The notes under the pieces: model-generated
Told to the model about the DNA's origin: nothing
Databases searched by the model: none
What the model saw: the letters and a program-made list of their open reading frames with translations, nothing else
Shown: piece after piece, positions 33,756 to 41,171 of the stretch
Layout: every line of letters begins with the position of its first letter
How positions within the stretch are numbered: position 1 is the first letter of the stretch
From: Clostridium_AD estertheticum_D
GTDB taxonomy: Bacteria > Bacillota > Clostridia > Clostridiales > Clostridiaceae
Length of the DNA stretch: 64,000 nt
Assembly: GCF_018861295.1 (NCBI RefSeq)
Contig: NZ_JAHLDM010000001.1
Span: 310,001-374,000, forward strand
Direction of reading: 5' to 3'
Translations under genes and position numbers: made by a program

Positions 33756-33832
33756 GGTGGACGTAGTTCAGTTGGTAGAGCGCCAGTTTGTGGTACTGGT
33801 TGTCGTGGGTTCGAGTCCCATCGTCCACCCCA
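33756..33832 (+). tRNA. tRNA-His (GTG)
   Basis: Anticodon stem CCAGT/ACTGG with loop TTGTGGT. The extra G(-1) at 33756 faces the discriminator C, as required for histidine tRNA. CCA encoded. Confidence 0.95.
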
Positions 33833-33840
33833 TTTACAAT

Positions 33841-33915
33841 TGGGATATCGCCAAGCGGTAAGGCACCACACTTTGACTGTGGCATTCGTAGGTTCAAATC
33901 CTGCTATCCCAGCCA
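33841..33915 (+). tRNA. tRNA-Gln (TTG)
   Basis: Acceptor TGGGATA/TATCCCA, anticodon stem CCACA/TGTGG with loop CTTTGAC, CCA encoded. The only member without a copy in the second half of the array. Confidence 0.95.
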
Positions 33916-33919
33916 TTAT

Positions 33920-33995
33920 GGTTTACTAGCTCAGTTGGTAGAGCACATGACTTTTAATCATGGTGTCCGGAGTTCGATTCTCCGGTAAGCCACCA
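33920..33995 (+). tRNA. tRNA-Lys (TTT)
   Basis: Acceptor GGTTTAC/GTAAGCC, anticodon stem CATGA/TCATG with loop CTTTTAA, CCA encoded. Confidence 0.95.
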
Positions 33996-34010
33996 AAATA
34001 GTAAAAATAT

Positions 34011-34095
34011 GCAGGTGTGGCGGAATTGGCAGACGCACTAGACTTAGGATCTAGCGCCTTCGGGTGTATGGGTTCAACTCCCTTCACCTGCACCA
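34011..34095 (+). tRNA. tRNA-Leu (TAG)
   Basis: Acceptor GCAGGTG/CACCTGC, anticodon stem CTAGA/TCTAG with loop CTTAGGA, long variable arm CGCCTTCGGGTG, CCA encoded. Confidence 0.95.
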
Positions 34096-34128
34096 TTACT
34101 ATTTTAAATTAATATTTAAATCATACAT

Positions 34129-34203
<75 letters not shown>

Positions 34204-34230
34204 AGTATGTTATTACATATTAAAGATCCA

Positions 34231-34298
34231 AGCATATTTGCTCAGTTTGATAGAGCAATGTCTTAGGCATAAAGGATTAAATTCTTTAAGATTCACCA
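34231..34298 (+). pseudogene. Degenerate tRNA (tRNA-Arg-like)
   Basis: ATTTGCTCAGTTTGATAGAGC keeps the D-arm of tRNA-Arg(TCT) and the 3' end TTTAAGATTCACCA resembles its TAAGACGCACCA. The anticodon arm is damaged, the T-loop GGTTCGAAT has become GATTAAATT and the acceptor stem no longer pairs. It is not expected to function. Confidence 0.75.
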
Positions 34299-34304
34299 AA
34301 ATAT

Positions 34305-34380
34305 GTGTCATTAGCTCAGTTGGTAGAGCACCTGACTCTTAATCAGGGTGTCCGGGGTTCAAGACCCCGATGGCGCACCA
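34305..34380 (+). tRNA. tRNA-Lys (CTT)
   Basis: Acceptor GTGTCAT/ATGGCGC (two T-G pairs), anticodon stem CCTGA/TCAGG with loop CTCTTAA, CCA encoded. Confidence 0.93.
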
Positions 34381-34392
34381 TTTAAATTTTGC

Positions 34393-34468
34393 CGGGGTGT
34401 AGCGCAGCTGGGAGCGCGCGTGGTTTGGGACCATGAGGTCGCAGGTTCAATCCCTGTCACCCCGACCA
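34393..34468 (+). tRNA. tRNA-Pro (TGG), second copy
   Basis: Same body as 33508-33583; begins the second array block. Confidence 0.95.
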
Positions 34469-34481
34469 TTTAAATTAACAA

Positions 34482-34555
34482 GCGGGTATAACTCAGTGGT
34501 AGAGTGTTAGCCTTCCAAGCTAATTATGAGGGTTCGATTCCCTCTACCCGCTCCA
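34482..34555 (+). tRNA. tRNA-Gly (TCC), second copy
   Basis: As 33597 with two substitutions (D-loop CAGTGG, variable region TAATTATGAG). CCA encoded. Confidence 0.95.
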
Positions 34556-34569
34556 TTTTTACTTAATAT

Positions 34570-34646
<77 letters not shown>

Positions 34647-34649
34647 TAT

Positions 34650-34726
34650 GGTGGACGTAGTTCAGTTGGTAGAGCGCCAGTTTGTGGTACTGGTTGTCGT
34701 GGGTTCGAGTCCCATCGTCCACCCCA
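34650..34726 (+). tRNA. tRNA-His (GTG), second copy
   Basis: Same as 33756-33832, with the extra 5' G at 34650. Confidence 0.95.
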
Positions 34727-34758
34727 TTTTCAAATTTATGTTTGCTATAAATTAATAT

Positions 34759-34834
34759 GGTTTACTAGCTCAGTTGGTAGAGCACATGACTTTTAATCAT
34801 GGTGTCCGGAGTTCGATTCTCCGGTAAGCCACCA
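34759..34834 (+). tRNA. tRNA-Lys (TTT), second copy
   Basis: Same as 33920-33995; the tRNA-Gln seen between His and Lys in the first block is missing here. Confidence 0.95.
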
Positions 34835-34849
34835 AAATAGTAATAATAT

Positions 34850-34934
34850 GCAGGTGTGGCGGAATTGGCAGACGCACTAGACTTAGGATCTAGCGCCTTC
34901 GGGTGTATGGGTTCAACTCCCTTCACCTGCACCA
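34850..34934 (+). tRNA. tRNA-Leu (TAG), second copy
   Basis: Same as 34011-34095. Confidence 0.95.
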
Positions 34935-34975
34935 TTACTATTTATAAGGCAAGTCATTATTTAGAAATTATACAT

Positions 34976-35050
34976 GCGGAAGTAGCTCAGTGGTAGAGTG
35001 CCACCTTGCCAAGGTGGACGTCGCGAGTTCGAATCTCGTCTTCCGCTCCA
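34976..35050 (+). tRNA. tRNA-Gly (GCC), second copy
   Basis: Acceptor GCGGAAG/CTTCCGC in place of GCGGGGG/CTCCCGC at 34129, with changes on both sides of the stem. Anticodon loop TTGCCAA. Confidence 0.95.
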
Positions 35051-35056
35051 AAATAT

Positions 35057-35130
35057 GCGGGTATAACTCAGTGGTAGAGTGTTAGCCTTCCAAGCTAATT
35101 ATGAGGGTTCGATTCCCTCTACCCGCTCCA
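35057..35130 (+). tRNA. tRNA-Gly (TCC), third copy
   Basis: Same as the second copy at 34482; last of the array before the internal terminator. Confidence 0.95.
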
Positions 35131-35135
35131 AAAAA

Positions 35136-35167
35136 AGTCTTTAGTATTTATACTAAGGACTTTTTAA
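35136..35167 (+). terminator. Terminator of main tRNA array
   Basis: AGTCTTTAGTA-TTTA-TACTAAGGACT followed by TTTTT. Confidence 0.82.
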
Positions 35168-35182
35168 AAATTAATTTATTAT

Positions 35183-35259
35183 GCGCCCATAGCTCAGATG
35201 GATAGAGTTGCAGACTTCGAATCTGAAGGTCGTGGGTTCGACTCCCTCTGGGCGCACCA
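35183..35259 (+). tRNA. tRNA-Arg (TCG)
   Basis: Acceptor GCGCCCA/TGGGCGC, anticodon loop CTTCGAA, stem GCAGA/TCTGA with one mismatch, CCA encoded. Own terminator follows. It borders the recombinase graveyard and is the likely historic integration site. Confidence 0.92.
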
Positions 35260-35270
35260 TAAACTATGAT

Positions 35271-35311
35271 ATAGCAAGCTTTACAGAAATGTAGAACTTG
35301 CTATTTTTTTT
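35271..35311 (+). terminator. Terminator of tRNA-Arg
   Basis: ATAGCAAG...CTTGCTAT with TTTTTTTT behind it. Confidence 0.85.
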
Positions 35312-35378
35312 ATTTAACACACTTTTCCCACACTAGAAAAGTATAAAAAAAAATAGCATTATTAACTCACAAAAATCA

Positions 35379-35560
35379 TCAATCAAATAGGTCATTAATA
35401 GATTCAGCTGCATCATTTTTTCCTTTTGGCATAACATGGGTATATATATCTGCGGTTATAGCAATATTGCTATGGCCAAGTAGTTCAGATACAGTTTTCA
35501 ATTTAGTATTTCTTTCAAATAATTTTGTGGCATAGGTGTGCCTTAAAAAATCCAAACGTT
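35379..35560 (-). pseudogene. Tyrosine integrase C-terminal relic (leftward)
   Basis: The frame encodes 'LRHTYATKLFERNTKLKTVSELLGHSNIAITADIYTHV' with the HxxR-type box, LGHSN box and the nucleophile Tyr in 'IYTHV'. Everything before the LRH box is missing and is replaced by sequence belonging to another relic on the opposite strand. It is the end of a phage or ICE integrase, probably the enzyme that once used the neighbouring tRNA-Arg gene. Confidence 0.75.
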
Positions 35561-35721
35561 TGGATTTACTGAGGCATTCGAAAGCAATGCATTTACTACA
35601 GTCAGGAGTGAATTTAATATACATTAGGGATATTTTGGGACATTATTCTGTTCAAGTAACTGAAATGTATGCCAAAGTGGATTCCAAACAGAAAAGAGAA
35701 GCAATTGAAAAAGCGGATTGA
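35546..35721 (+). pseudogene. Second tyrosine recombinase C-terminal relic (rightward)
   Basis: Rightward frame 'LLRHSKAMHLLQSGVNLIYIRDILGHYSVQVTEMYAKV' has the same boxes (LRHS, LGH, catalytic Tyr in 'EMYAKV') but belongs to a different subfamily from the leftward relic. It starts at the shared palindrome AAATCCAAACGTTTGGATTT (35546-35565), where the two fragments meet head to head. Confidence 0.75.
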
Positions 35722-35725
35722 AGAA

Positions 35726-35857
35726 ATGAAAGGATTTCTGGACGAGTAGCCATCGGAGATTGAAGCCTATGATGAACAGCTGGTACGCAGGCTGATTGAG
35801 AAGGTTACGGTCTACGATGAGAAACTTGTGGTGAATTCAAATCTGGCATCAGCCTAG
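35726..35857 (+). pseudogene. Large serine recombinase, C-terminal relic
   Basis: 43 codons with an internal TAG: 'MKGFLDE*PSEIEAYDEQLVRRLIEKVTVYDEKLVV' matches the last part of TnpX/Tn4451-type large serine recombinases ('...QPSEIEAYDEQLVRRLIEKVTVYDEK'). The internal stop and missing body show decay. Another piece of such a recombinase is at 40091-40330, on the far side of the island. Confidence 0.7.
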
Positions 35858-35922
35858 ATGTGAGAAGACAGAATTAAATAGTAATATGGAATATTAAGAC
35901 AAGGATTTTTTGCAATAAGTTG

Positions 35923-36801
35923 CTACTTTTGTAGCATATGCTTCATTTCTTCTAAAAGCAACGAGGCTGCCGGAGTGAAAACCTGGTATTTTTTCCAGAT
36001 GATATACATTTTTACTTCCAGAGTAGGACTTAAGGGGCGAAAGCAAAGACTGGAACTATCAGAGATTTCAAGCAATTTGTCAAAGGTAAGGGCAAGCCCA
36101 AGTCCTTCCCGCACGAATACAGCGGCATTATTTGTGAGATTGAAGGTTGCGGATATATTCATCTGATCAATTTTCTCACCACACCACCTGGTAAGGTCAG
36201 AGTGGATGCTTTGTTCGGAACAGAAAATGGCATAAGGAAGAAGATCATCTACAGTTAAACATGGTTTGTTTGACAGTGGATGGTCTTTTTTCAATAGTAA
36301 TCCGAAGGTATCTGTTTCAGGAATTTCCAGGTAGTTGTATTTCGACAGATTTGGTGGTTCCACAATAAATGCAAAATCCAGTAATCCTTTATCCAGCTGT
36401 TCTGCCACAAGTACGGTATCTCCACTGGTAATGTGGTAGCGAATCTGGGGATGGTGTGTTTGGAGACTTTTGATGGCCATTGCGAGATATTTAATTAAAT
36501 AGGATTCAGCACACCCCAGATAAATATCGCCCCCGGTAATATCGTCCAAAGACTTAAATTCATGGATAATTTTATCAGACAGGTCTAATAAATCTTCTGC
36601 TCGCTTTCGAAGCAGCATTCCCTCATCTGTCAGATGGAGGTTGTAGTTACTTCGGATAAACAGCTTTTTACCAAGCTCACTCTCTAATACTTTCATCTGC
36701 TTTGAAAGAGAAGGCTGTGAAATGTGGAGTCTCTCGGCAGCTCTTGTCATATTCTCTTCTCTTGCTATTTCTAAAAAATTTCGTAAGATACGAATTTCCA
36801 T
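35923..36801 (-). CDS. LysR-family regulator
   Basis: A 292-aa LysR protein: 'MEIRILRNFLEIAREENMTRAAERLHISQPSLSKQMKVLE' HTH and a CynR/CysB-like effector domain ('GDIYLGCAESYLIKYLA'). ATG 36801 follows AGGAG by 6 nt. Codon use (more CTG, CGC, GCC) is richer in G+C than the surrounding AT-rich genes, pointing to acquisition with the island. It is divergent from the small gene, cyclophilin-like and dehydrogenase genes that it probably regulates. Confidence 0.9.
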   Translation of the reverse strand: MEIRILRNFLEIAREENMTRAAERLHISQPSLSKQMKVLESELGKKLFIRSNYNLHLTDEGMLLRKRAEDLLDLSDKIIHEFKSLDDITGGDIYLGCAESYLIKYLAMAIKSLQTHHPQIRYHITSGDTVLVAEQLDKGLLDFAFIVEPPNLSKYNYLEIPETDTFGLLLKKDHPLSNKPCLTVDDLLPYAIFCSEQSIHSDLTRWCGEKIDQMNISATFNLTNNAAVFVREGLGLALTFDKLLEISDSSSLCFRPLSPTLEVKMYIIWKKYQVFTPAASLLLEEMKHMLQK

Positions 36802-36950
36802 ATGAATCTCCTTTTTAAAAATATTCTTTTGCTCAATCAAGTATATCAAAAACAGATATTCATTTCAAGAATAACTGGATATGAAAAAACGATATTGGAT
36901 AATTTCAGAAGAAAGAAATATAATGAGCATATTCAAGAGGAGGTGATCTG

Positions 36951-37184
36951 GTGGCAGAAGCATCTGATCGACATGGAATCCTATATCAAAATCTGGTAGA
37001 TGCAGGATGCGATGAAGAAACAATAAAACAATGTGAGATACTTTTCTTGGAGAATCGGATAGAGGAAATTCCTGCTTTGTTGGCACCATACAGAACAAAG
37101 CTATTAGATACTGTGAGAGCTTCAGAAAAAGAAATCGATAGTCTTGATTTTCTACTGTTTCAAATCAAGAAGAAACAACTTTAG
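36951..37184 (+). CDS. Small conserved hypothetical protein
   Basis: 77 aa, start GTG 36951 behind a perfect AGGAGGTGATCT. 'LYQNLVDAGCDEETIKQCEILFLENRIEEIPALLAPYRTKLLDTV' is similar to small proteins common in Lachnospiraceae beside LysR and reductase genes, with a helical hairpin and two conserved cysteines. I know no function for them. Confidence 0.8.
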   Translation: MAEASDRHGILYQNLVDAGCDEETIKQCEILFLENRIEEIPALLAPYRTKLLDTVRASEKEIDSLDFLLFQIKKKQL

Positions 37185-37207
37185 ATGAATGAAGGAGATT
37201 ACAAATT

Positions 37208-37303
37208 ATGAGTAAGGACCATGTGTATATGGAAATGAACTTGCACGGAGGGGCTTTGTGGTTCTTACCTTTGACCCGTGCTATATGGAAAATCTGAAAT
37301 AGT
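37208..37303 (+). pseudogene. Short relic upstream of cyclophilin-like gene
   Basis: ATG 37208 with GGAG begins 'MSKDHVYMEMNLHGGAL' and then a frame change gives 'FVVLTFDPCYMENLK*'. This looks like both ends of a deleted gene; the family is not recognised. Confidence 0.35.
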
Positions 37304-37326
37304 CAATGTGATGGGAGAATTCGAAG

Positions 37327-37680
37327 ATGAAAAATATTGTAATCAAAGCTGGAAACGTTATAATTCCAGCAACGCTAAACGTTACGGTAGCTGCGAAAGA
37401 TTTTGAGACAAGGATGCCATTTGCCGTAAAAGGAACAGATTCTGGGATTGATTACTGTTGTGTGGCAAGTGAAGGAAAATCAAAATCAAGTGAAAAACAA
37501 ACAGGTTGGAAAAACGGAGATATCAATTTGGCCGGAGGATGGTTTGCACTGCTTTATGGTGGAGAAGAACAGTCCCAAGCATATTCCGACATGATGATTA
37601 TTGGTCATATTGATGAAGAAAATCTCCAGTTGGTGAAAGATTTACCGGATACAGTCACGTTTACAGTTGAATTGGCATAG
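37327..37680 (+). CDS. Cyclophilin-like fold protein
   Basis: A 117-aa protein of the Cyclophil_like group ('IVIKAGNVIIPATLNVTVAAKDFETRMPF', 'DINLAGGWFALLYGGEEQSQAYSDMMIIGHI'). Members share the cyclophilin barrel but lack proven isomerase activity. It is followed 54 bp later by an iron alcohol dehydrogenase. A lipoprotein relic of the same group is at 39036. SD is weak (GGGAG) before ATG 37327. Confidence 0.8.
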   Translation: MKNIVIKAGNVIIPATLNVTVAAKDFETRMPFAVKGTDSGIDYCCVASEGKSKSSEKQTGWKNGDINLAGGWFALLYGGEEQSQAYSDMMIIGHIDEENLQLVKDLPDTVTFTVELA

Positions 37681-37734
37681 CAATAGAATCTAAAAGCACA
37701 AAACAAATAAAGAATAATTTTGGAGGAAATCAAA

Positions 37735-38913
37735 ATGAATATGATGAATTTTAATTTTTCAAACCCTACAAACCTGGTATTTGGTGCAGGAAGCTTGGAT
37801 AAACTTGGCGAACAGAAAATGCCAGGGAAAAAGGCAATGGTGCTAATCTCAAACGGCAAATCCACCCGTGCAAATGGCTATCTGGATCGTACCCTTGCGC
37901 AGCTTAACAAGGCTAATGTGGAAAGCATAATTTTTGACAAGATCATGGAAAATCCTGTAAAGGAAGTTATTATGGAAGGCGCAGCAGTTGCCAGAGAAAA
38001 CAATTGTGATTTCATTGTTGCTTTAGGTGGCGGCGCGGTCATTGATTCTTCTGCGGCCATTGCAGCGATGGCAATGAATAGTGGTGATCTCTGGAATCAT
38101 GTGTATGGTGGTACCGGTAAGGGACAGCCTCTTGTAAATCCCGGATTACCAATCGTAGCTATTGCGACAACATCAGGGACAGGTTCTGAACTGAACGGCT
38201 TTGGTGTTATTTCAAATCTTGAGACAAATGAAAAAATCGGTTTTGGTGATGCAATGCTGACACCAGTGATTGCCATCGTAGATCCGGAATTGATGATAAC
38301 TATACCTTCAAAATATACTGCTTATCAGGGTTTTGATGCATTGTTTCATAACACAGAGGTCATGATTTCTAGAGGGGTCAATATCATGAGTGAAACCATT
38401 GCCCTTGCAGCAATCGAGAGCATTGCAAAATACCTTCCGATTGCGGTAAAGGACGGAAAAAATCTGGAAGCTCGTGAGCATGTTGCATTTGGCAGTACTG
38501 TTGCAGGCATGACGATGCAGCTGACCAGTACCACAGCGGCTCACAGTATGGAGCATTCCATGAGTGCTTATCATCACAATCTGCCTCACGGTGCGGGACT
38601 TATTATGATTTCAGAAGCTTTTTACAGTTTTTTCGTGGAGCATCATGCCTGTGATGAACAGTTTATTAAGATGGCTAAAGCGATAGGAATCACCAATGCA
38701 GACAAGCCGGAGGACTTTAGCACAGCTCTTTTGAAACTTCAGAAGGACTGTGGCGTGGATGATTTGAAAATGAGTGATTATGGATTTGAAAAATCTGAAG
38801 CCATGACATTGGCTGTTGGTGCAAGAACCATGCAGGGAGGATTATATCCAGCAACTCCACTAGATATTACAGATAAAGATGTTGCAGGCATGTTCGAAAA
38901 AAGCTACAGGTAA
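37735..38913 (+). CDS. Iron-containing alcohol dehydrogenase
   Basis: A 392-aa group III Fe-ADH (BDH/YqhD-like): NAD(P)-binding 'VALGGGAVIDSSAAIAA' and 'TSGTGSELNGFGVIS'. Metal ligands are suggested by 'YQGFDALFHNTE' and by the histidines in 'AAHSMEHSMSAYHHNLPHGAGLIM'. It reduces aldehydes or oxidises alcohols in the cytosol; the substrate is unknown. ATG 37735 is preceded by TGGAGGAAAT. G+C and codon use are foreign relative to the flanks. A hairpin (CTCGGCA...TGCCGGGAG, 38940-38969) follows. Confidence 0.93.
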   Translation: MNMMNFNFSNPTNLVFGAGSLDKLGEQKMPGKKAMVLISNGKSTRANGYLDRTLAQLNKANVESIIFDKIMENPVKEVIMEGAAVARENNCDFIVALGGGAVIDSSAAIAAMAMNSGDLWNHVYGGTGKGQPLVNPGLPIVAIATTSGTGSELNGFGVISNLETNEKIGFGDAMLTPVIAIVDPELMITIPSKYTAYQGFDALFHNTEVMISRGVNIMSETIALAAIESIAKYLPIAVKDGKNLEAREHVAFGSTVAGMTMQLTSTTAAHSMEHSMSAYHHNLPHGAGLIMISEAFYSFFVEHHACDEQFIKMAKAIGITNADKPEDFSTALLKLQKDCGVDDLKMSDYGFEKSEAMTLAVGARTMQGGLYPATPLDITDKDVAGMFEKSYR

Positions 38914-39035
38914 AAGCAGATTATAAAACCAAAAAGGACTCTCGGCATGGCTTTGCGCTTTTGCCGGGAGCTTTGTTGCCAAGCATCCGTGGAAAAGGTC
39001 CAGTGAACCTTTTCTAGGTGAAAGGAGGAGTGGAG

Positions 39036-39249
39036 TTGCCAAGAACTAAGTTTAAGTCCGTGTCATTACTTTTGATTTTTGTATTGCAGGTACTGTTCTT
39101 ATCGGGGTGTAGCGCTTCAAAGAATGAAACATTGAATGAGAATGATGCAAAAAAGAAAATCAAGAAGCAATCAGTTCGGAAAGTCAAGAAGAACCAATGG
39201 AGGATGCAATGAGAATCAAAGTAAGTTCCGAAAATGTGGAAGTATGATT
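39036..39249 (+). pseudogene. Lipoprotein with cyclophilin-like domain, frameshifted and truncated
   Basis: TTG 39036 with AGGAGG begins a lipoprotein signal ending 'VLFLSGCSASKNE'. Around the A-run at 39150-39158 the frame must change to continue as 'ENQEAISSESQEEPMEDAMRIKVSSENVEV', the usual acidic linker and first strand of a lipoprotein-type cyclophilin-like protein, followed by TGA at 39247-39249. The remaining domain of about 110 aa is absent. Confidence 0.65.
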
Positions 39250-39273
39250 GGTATTAAGTGAAAGGAGATTTCT

Positions 39274-39804
39274 ATGAAGATATTAGTGCTAAATGGAAGC
39301 CCCAGACCAAATGGCAGTACAAAACAGATGGTTACTGCTTTTGAAGAAGGAGCAACAGGTGCAGGTCATAAGGTTGATGTGATTGATGTATGCAAGAAAA
39401 GGATCTCAGGTTGCCTTGCCTGTGAGTATTGTCACATGAAAGGACACGGAACGTGTGTACAAAAGGACGATATGCAGGAGATATATGTGCTGTTAAAGGA
39501 AGCGGATATGATTGTGTTGGCATCCCCAATTTATTACCATGGATTATCTGGTCAATTAAAATGTGTGATTGATCGGTTCTATTCTGCGGCTTATCCGCAA
39601 AAACCACCGCATTTGAAAAAGGTTGCTATGATTTTAAGTTCCGGGGATGCCAATATGTACGATGGGGCATTGTTTTCTTTCAAAGGAGATTTCTTAGACT
39701 ACCTTGGTCTGGAGGATATGGGAGTATTCACGGCACATGGCATGGAGAATGGAGCAGAAAAGCAAAAAGATGAACTGAAAAAATTTGGCGCATCTTTGAA
39801 ATGA
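39274..39804 (+). CDS. Flavodoxin-fold NAD(P)H-dependent oxidoreductase
   Basis: 176 aa, NADPH-dependent FMN reductase/iron-sulfur flavoprotein-like family: 'VLNGSPRPNGSTKQMV' FMN phosphate loop, 'ISGCLACEYCHMKGHGTCVQKDDM' (Cys-rich segment typical of the multimeric flavodoxin group) and 'LASPIYYHGLSGQLKCVIDRF'. SD AAGGAG before ATG 39274. Island composition. It probably works with the neighbouring dehydrogenase under LysR control. Terminator at 39872. Confidence 0.9.
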   Translation: MKILVLNGSPRPNGSTKQMVTAFEEGATGAGHKVDVIDVCKKRISGCLACEYCHMKGHGTCVQKDDMQEIYVLLKEADMIVLASPIYYHGLSGQLKCVIDRFYSAAYPQKPPHLKKVAMILSSGDANMYDGALFSFKGDFLDYLGLEDMGVFTAHGMENGAEKQKDELKKFGASLK

Positions 39805-39871
39805 TTAGCAAGTGGTGAATATAAAAAGTATAAGAAATTTGAAGTTGCATATCAGTTCTTGAAGTAAACAT

Positions 39872-39911
39872 AAAGGCGCATTACACGTAATGGTGTGATG
39901 TGCCTTTTTAC
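39872..39911 (+). terminator. Terminator after flavodoxin-like gene
   Basis: AAAGGCGCATTACAC-GTAATG-GTGTGATGTGCCTTTTT. Confidence 0.8.
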
Positions 39912-40090
39912 CTTGTGAAAACATGAATTTACGGCTATAACGAAGTGGATATATTTGGCCATAAACAGTGGACATATTCCCGTCAACGACCAAAACTGTA
40001 AAAATGGAGTTGACCAGTTTCCGATAAGGACAGTGGGTATAAGACTTACTTGCTATCCACTCGTGCCAGGATGAGAGTAGAAGTATATCT

Positions 40091-40330
40091 GAAAACTCTA
40101 CCTGGAGAATAAGAAGAAAATTTGAACAAGGAAGGGTTACTGTAAGTTGTACAAAAATTTTAGGATATGACAAGGATGCAGAAGGAAACTTTATTATTAA
40201 TGAAAAATAAGCTAAGATTGTAAGAAGAATTTATAAAGATTGCCTTGATGGTAAAGGACCAAATAGAATAGCTAAGGAGTTTGAAGAAGAAAGTATTCCT
40301 AACTGGAATGGAAAAGCAACATTTTTTATA
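40091..40330 (+). pseudogene. Large serine recombinase, central relic
   Basis: 'RRKFEQGRVTVSCTKILGYDKDAEGNFIINEK*AKIVRRIYKDCLDGKGPNRIAKEFEEESIPNWNG' matches the recombinase domain of large serine recombinases; an in-frame TAA at 40208-40210 breaks it and both ends are missing. Together with 35726-35857 it brackets the foreign island. Between 39912 and 40090 I see no intact gene. Confidence 0.75.
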
Positions 40331-40540
40331 ATTCTCATAAACTGCTTTGCCTTATATCTTTAAAGATGTATTTTAGCTTTTTGTATATTCTCTGTGAATT
40401 GGATATGGATTACAATATAAGAGTATTAATGTTAATATGATAATGGAATATGATGTAGAAACAGTATTTTGTTATCAGGTAATTTATATATAAGCTGTTT
40501 GGGTAGTGCGTAATAATGCAAAATGCTGACGCTAACCATA

Positions 40541-40600
40541 TTGACAAAAGAATTTTTTGATGTATACTATATAGTAACTAAACAGTATATAAACTATACA
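40541..40600 (+). promoter_or_regulatory. MarR promoter and operator, site 1
   Basis: TTGACA (40541-40546), 16 nt, TATACT (40563-40568). ACAGTATATAAACTATACA at 40582-40600 lies between the start site and the SD, and contains GTATA-N5-TATAC. The same 19 bp recur at 41137. Confidence 0.75.
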
Positions 40601-40615
40601 TAAATGGAGGCTTAT

Positions 40616-41071
40616 ATGAGGGATTACACTTTGGTTGCAAATACCATGGAACAAATTATTTACAAGTATATAGGAACAGAAAAAATTTCCAAGGATTACA
40701 ATACGGGAGTCCTTTTAACACAGGTAGAAATTCATACAATAGAAGGCATTGGTAATAATGAAGGAATTAACATAACTGGATTATCAGCTATTAGGCAGAA
40801 AACTAAAGGTGCTGTGTCGCAAATGGTTTATAAATTAGTTGATAAAGGATTAGTAGAAAAAAGTATTTCTAAAATTTCTGATTCTGAGGTTTCTCTTACA
40901 TTAACTGAGCTTGGGAAAAAAGCTTATAAAGGCCATAAAAAATTTCACGACATGGCAAATGATAAAGTTTTTAAAAAATTAAGAGAAATGGATGAAAACT
41001 CTTATAACGATTTAGTAGAAATTTTAAAAGATTTTGAAAGTTTTTTGGATGAACAAATTTCAAATAAATAA
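40616..41071 (+). CDS. MarR-family regulator
   Basis: A 151-aa MarR protein: helices 'TQVEIHTIEGIGNNEGINITGLSAIRQKTKGAVSQMVYKLVDKGLV' form the winged helix and recognition helix; C-terminal helix for dimerisation. ATG 40616 follows TGGAGG by 5 nt; the ATG at 40604 lies upstream of it. It probably represses itself and the serine hydrolase downstream, since both carry the same 19-bp site. The ligand is unknown. Confidence 0.88.
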   Translation: MRDYTLVANTMEQIIYKYIGTEKISKDYNTGVLLTQVEIHTIEGIGNNEGINITGLSAIRQKTKGAVSQMVYKLVDKGLVEKSISKISDSEVSLTLTELGKKAYKGHKKFHDMANDKVFKKLREMDENSYNDLVEILKDFESFLDEQISNK

Positions 41072-41136
41072 AAATATCCCCATATCTGATATTTTGGATA
41101 ATGGGGATTAAACAGGACAATGAGTTTAGAATATAT

Positions 41137-41155
41137 ACAGTATATAAACTATACA
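41137..41155 (+). promoter_or_regulatory. MarR operator, site 2
   Basis: Exact second copy of ACAGTATATAAACTATACA, 16 bp before the serine hydrolase start, between marR and that gene. Confidence 0.7.
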
Positions 41156-41171
41156 GAAAGAGAGAATGAAA

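Noticed and set aside
39940..40088. IS-like sequence before the serine recombinase relic
   Set aside because: A few phrases look transposon-derived, but no conserved transposase motif or terminal repeat could be identified.
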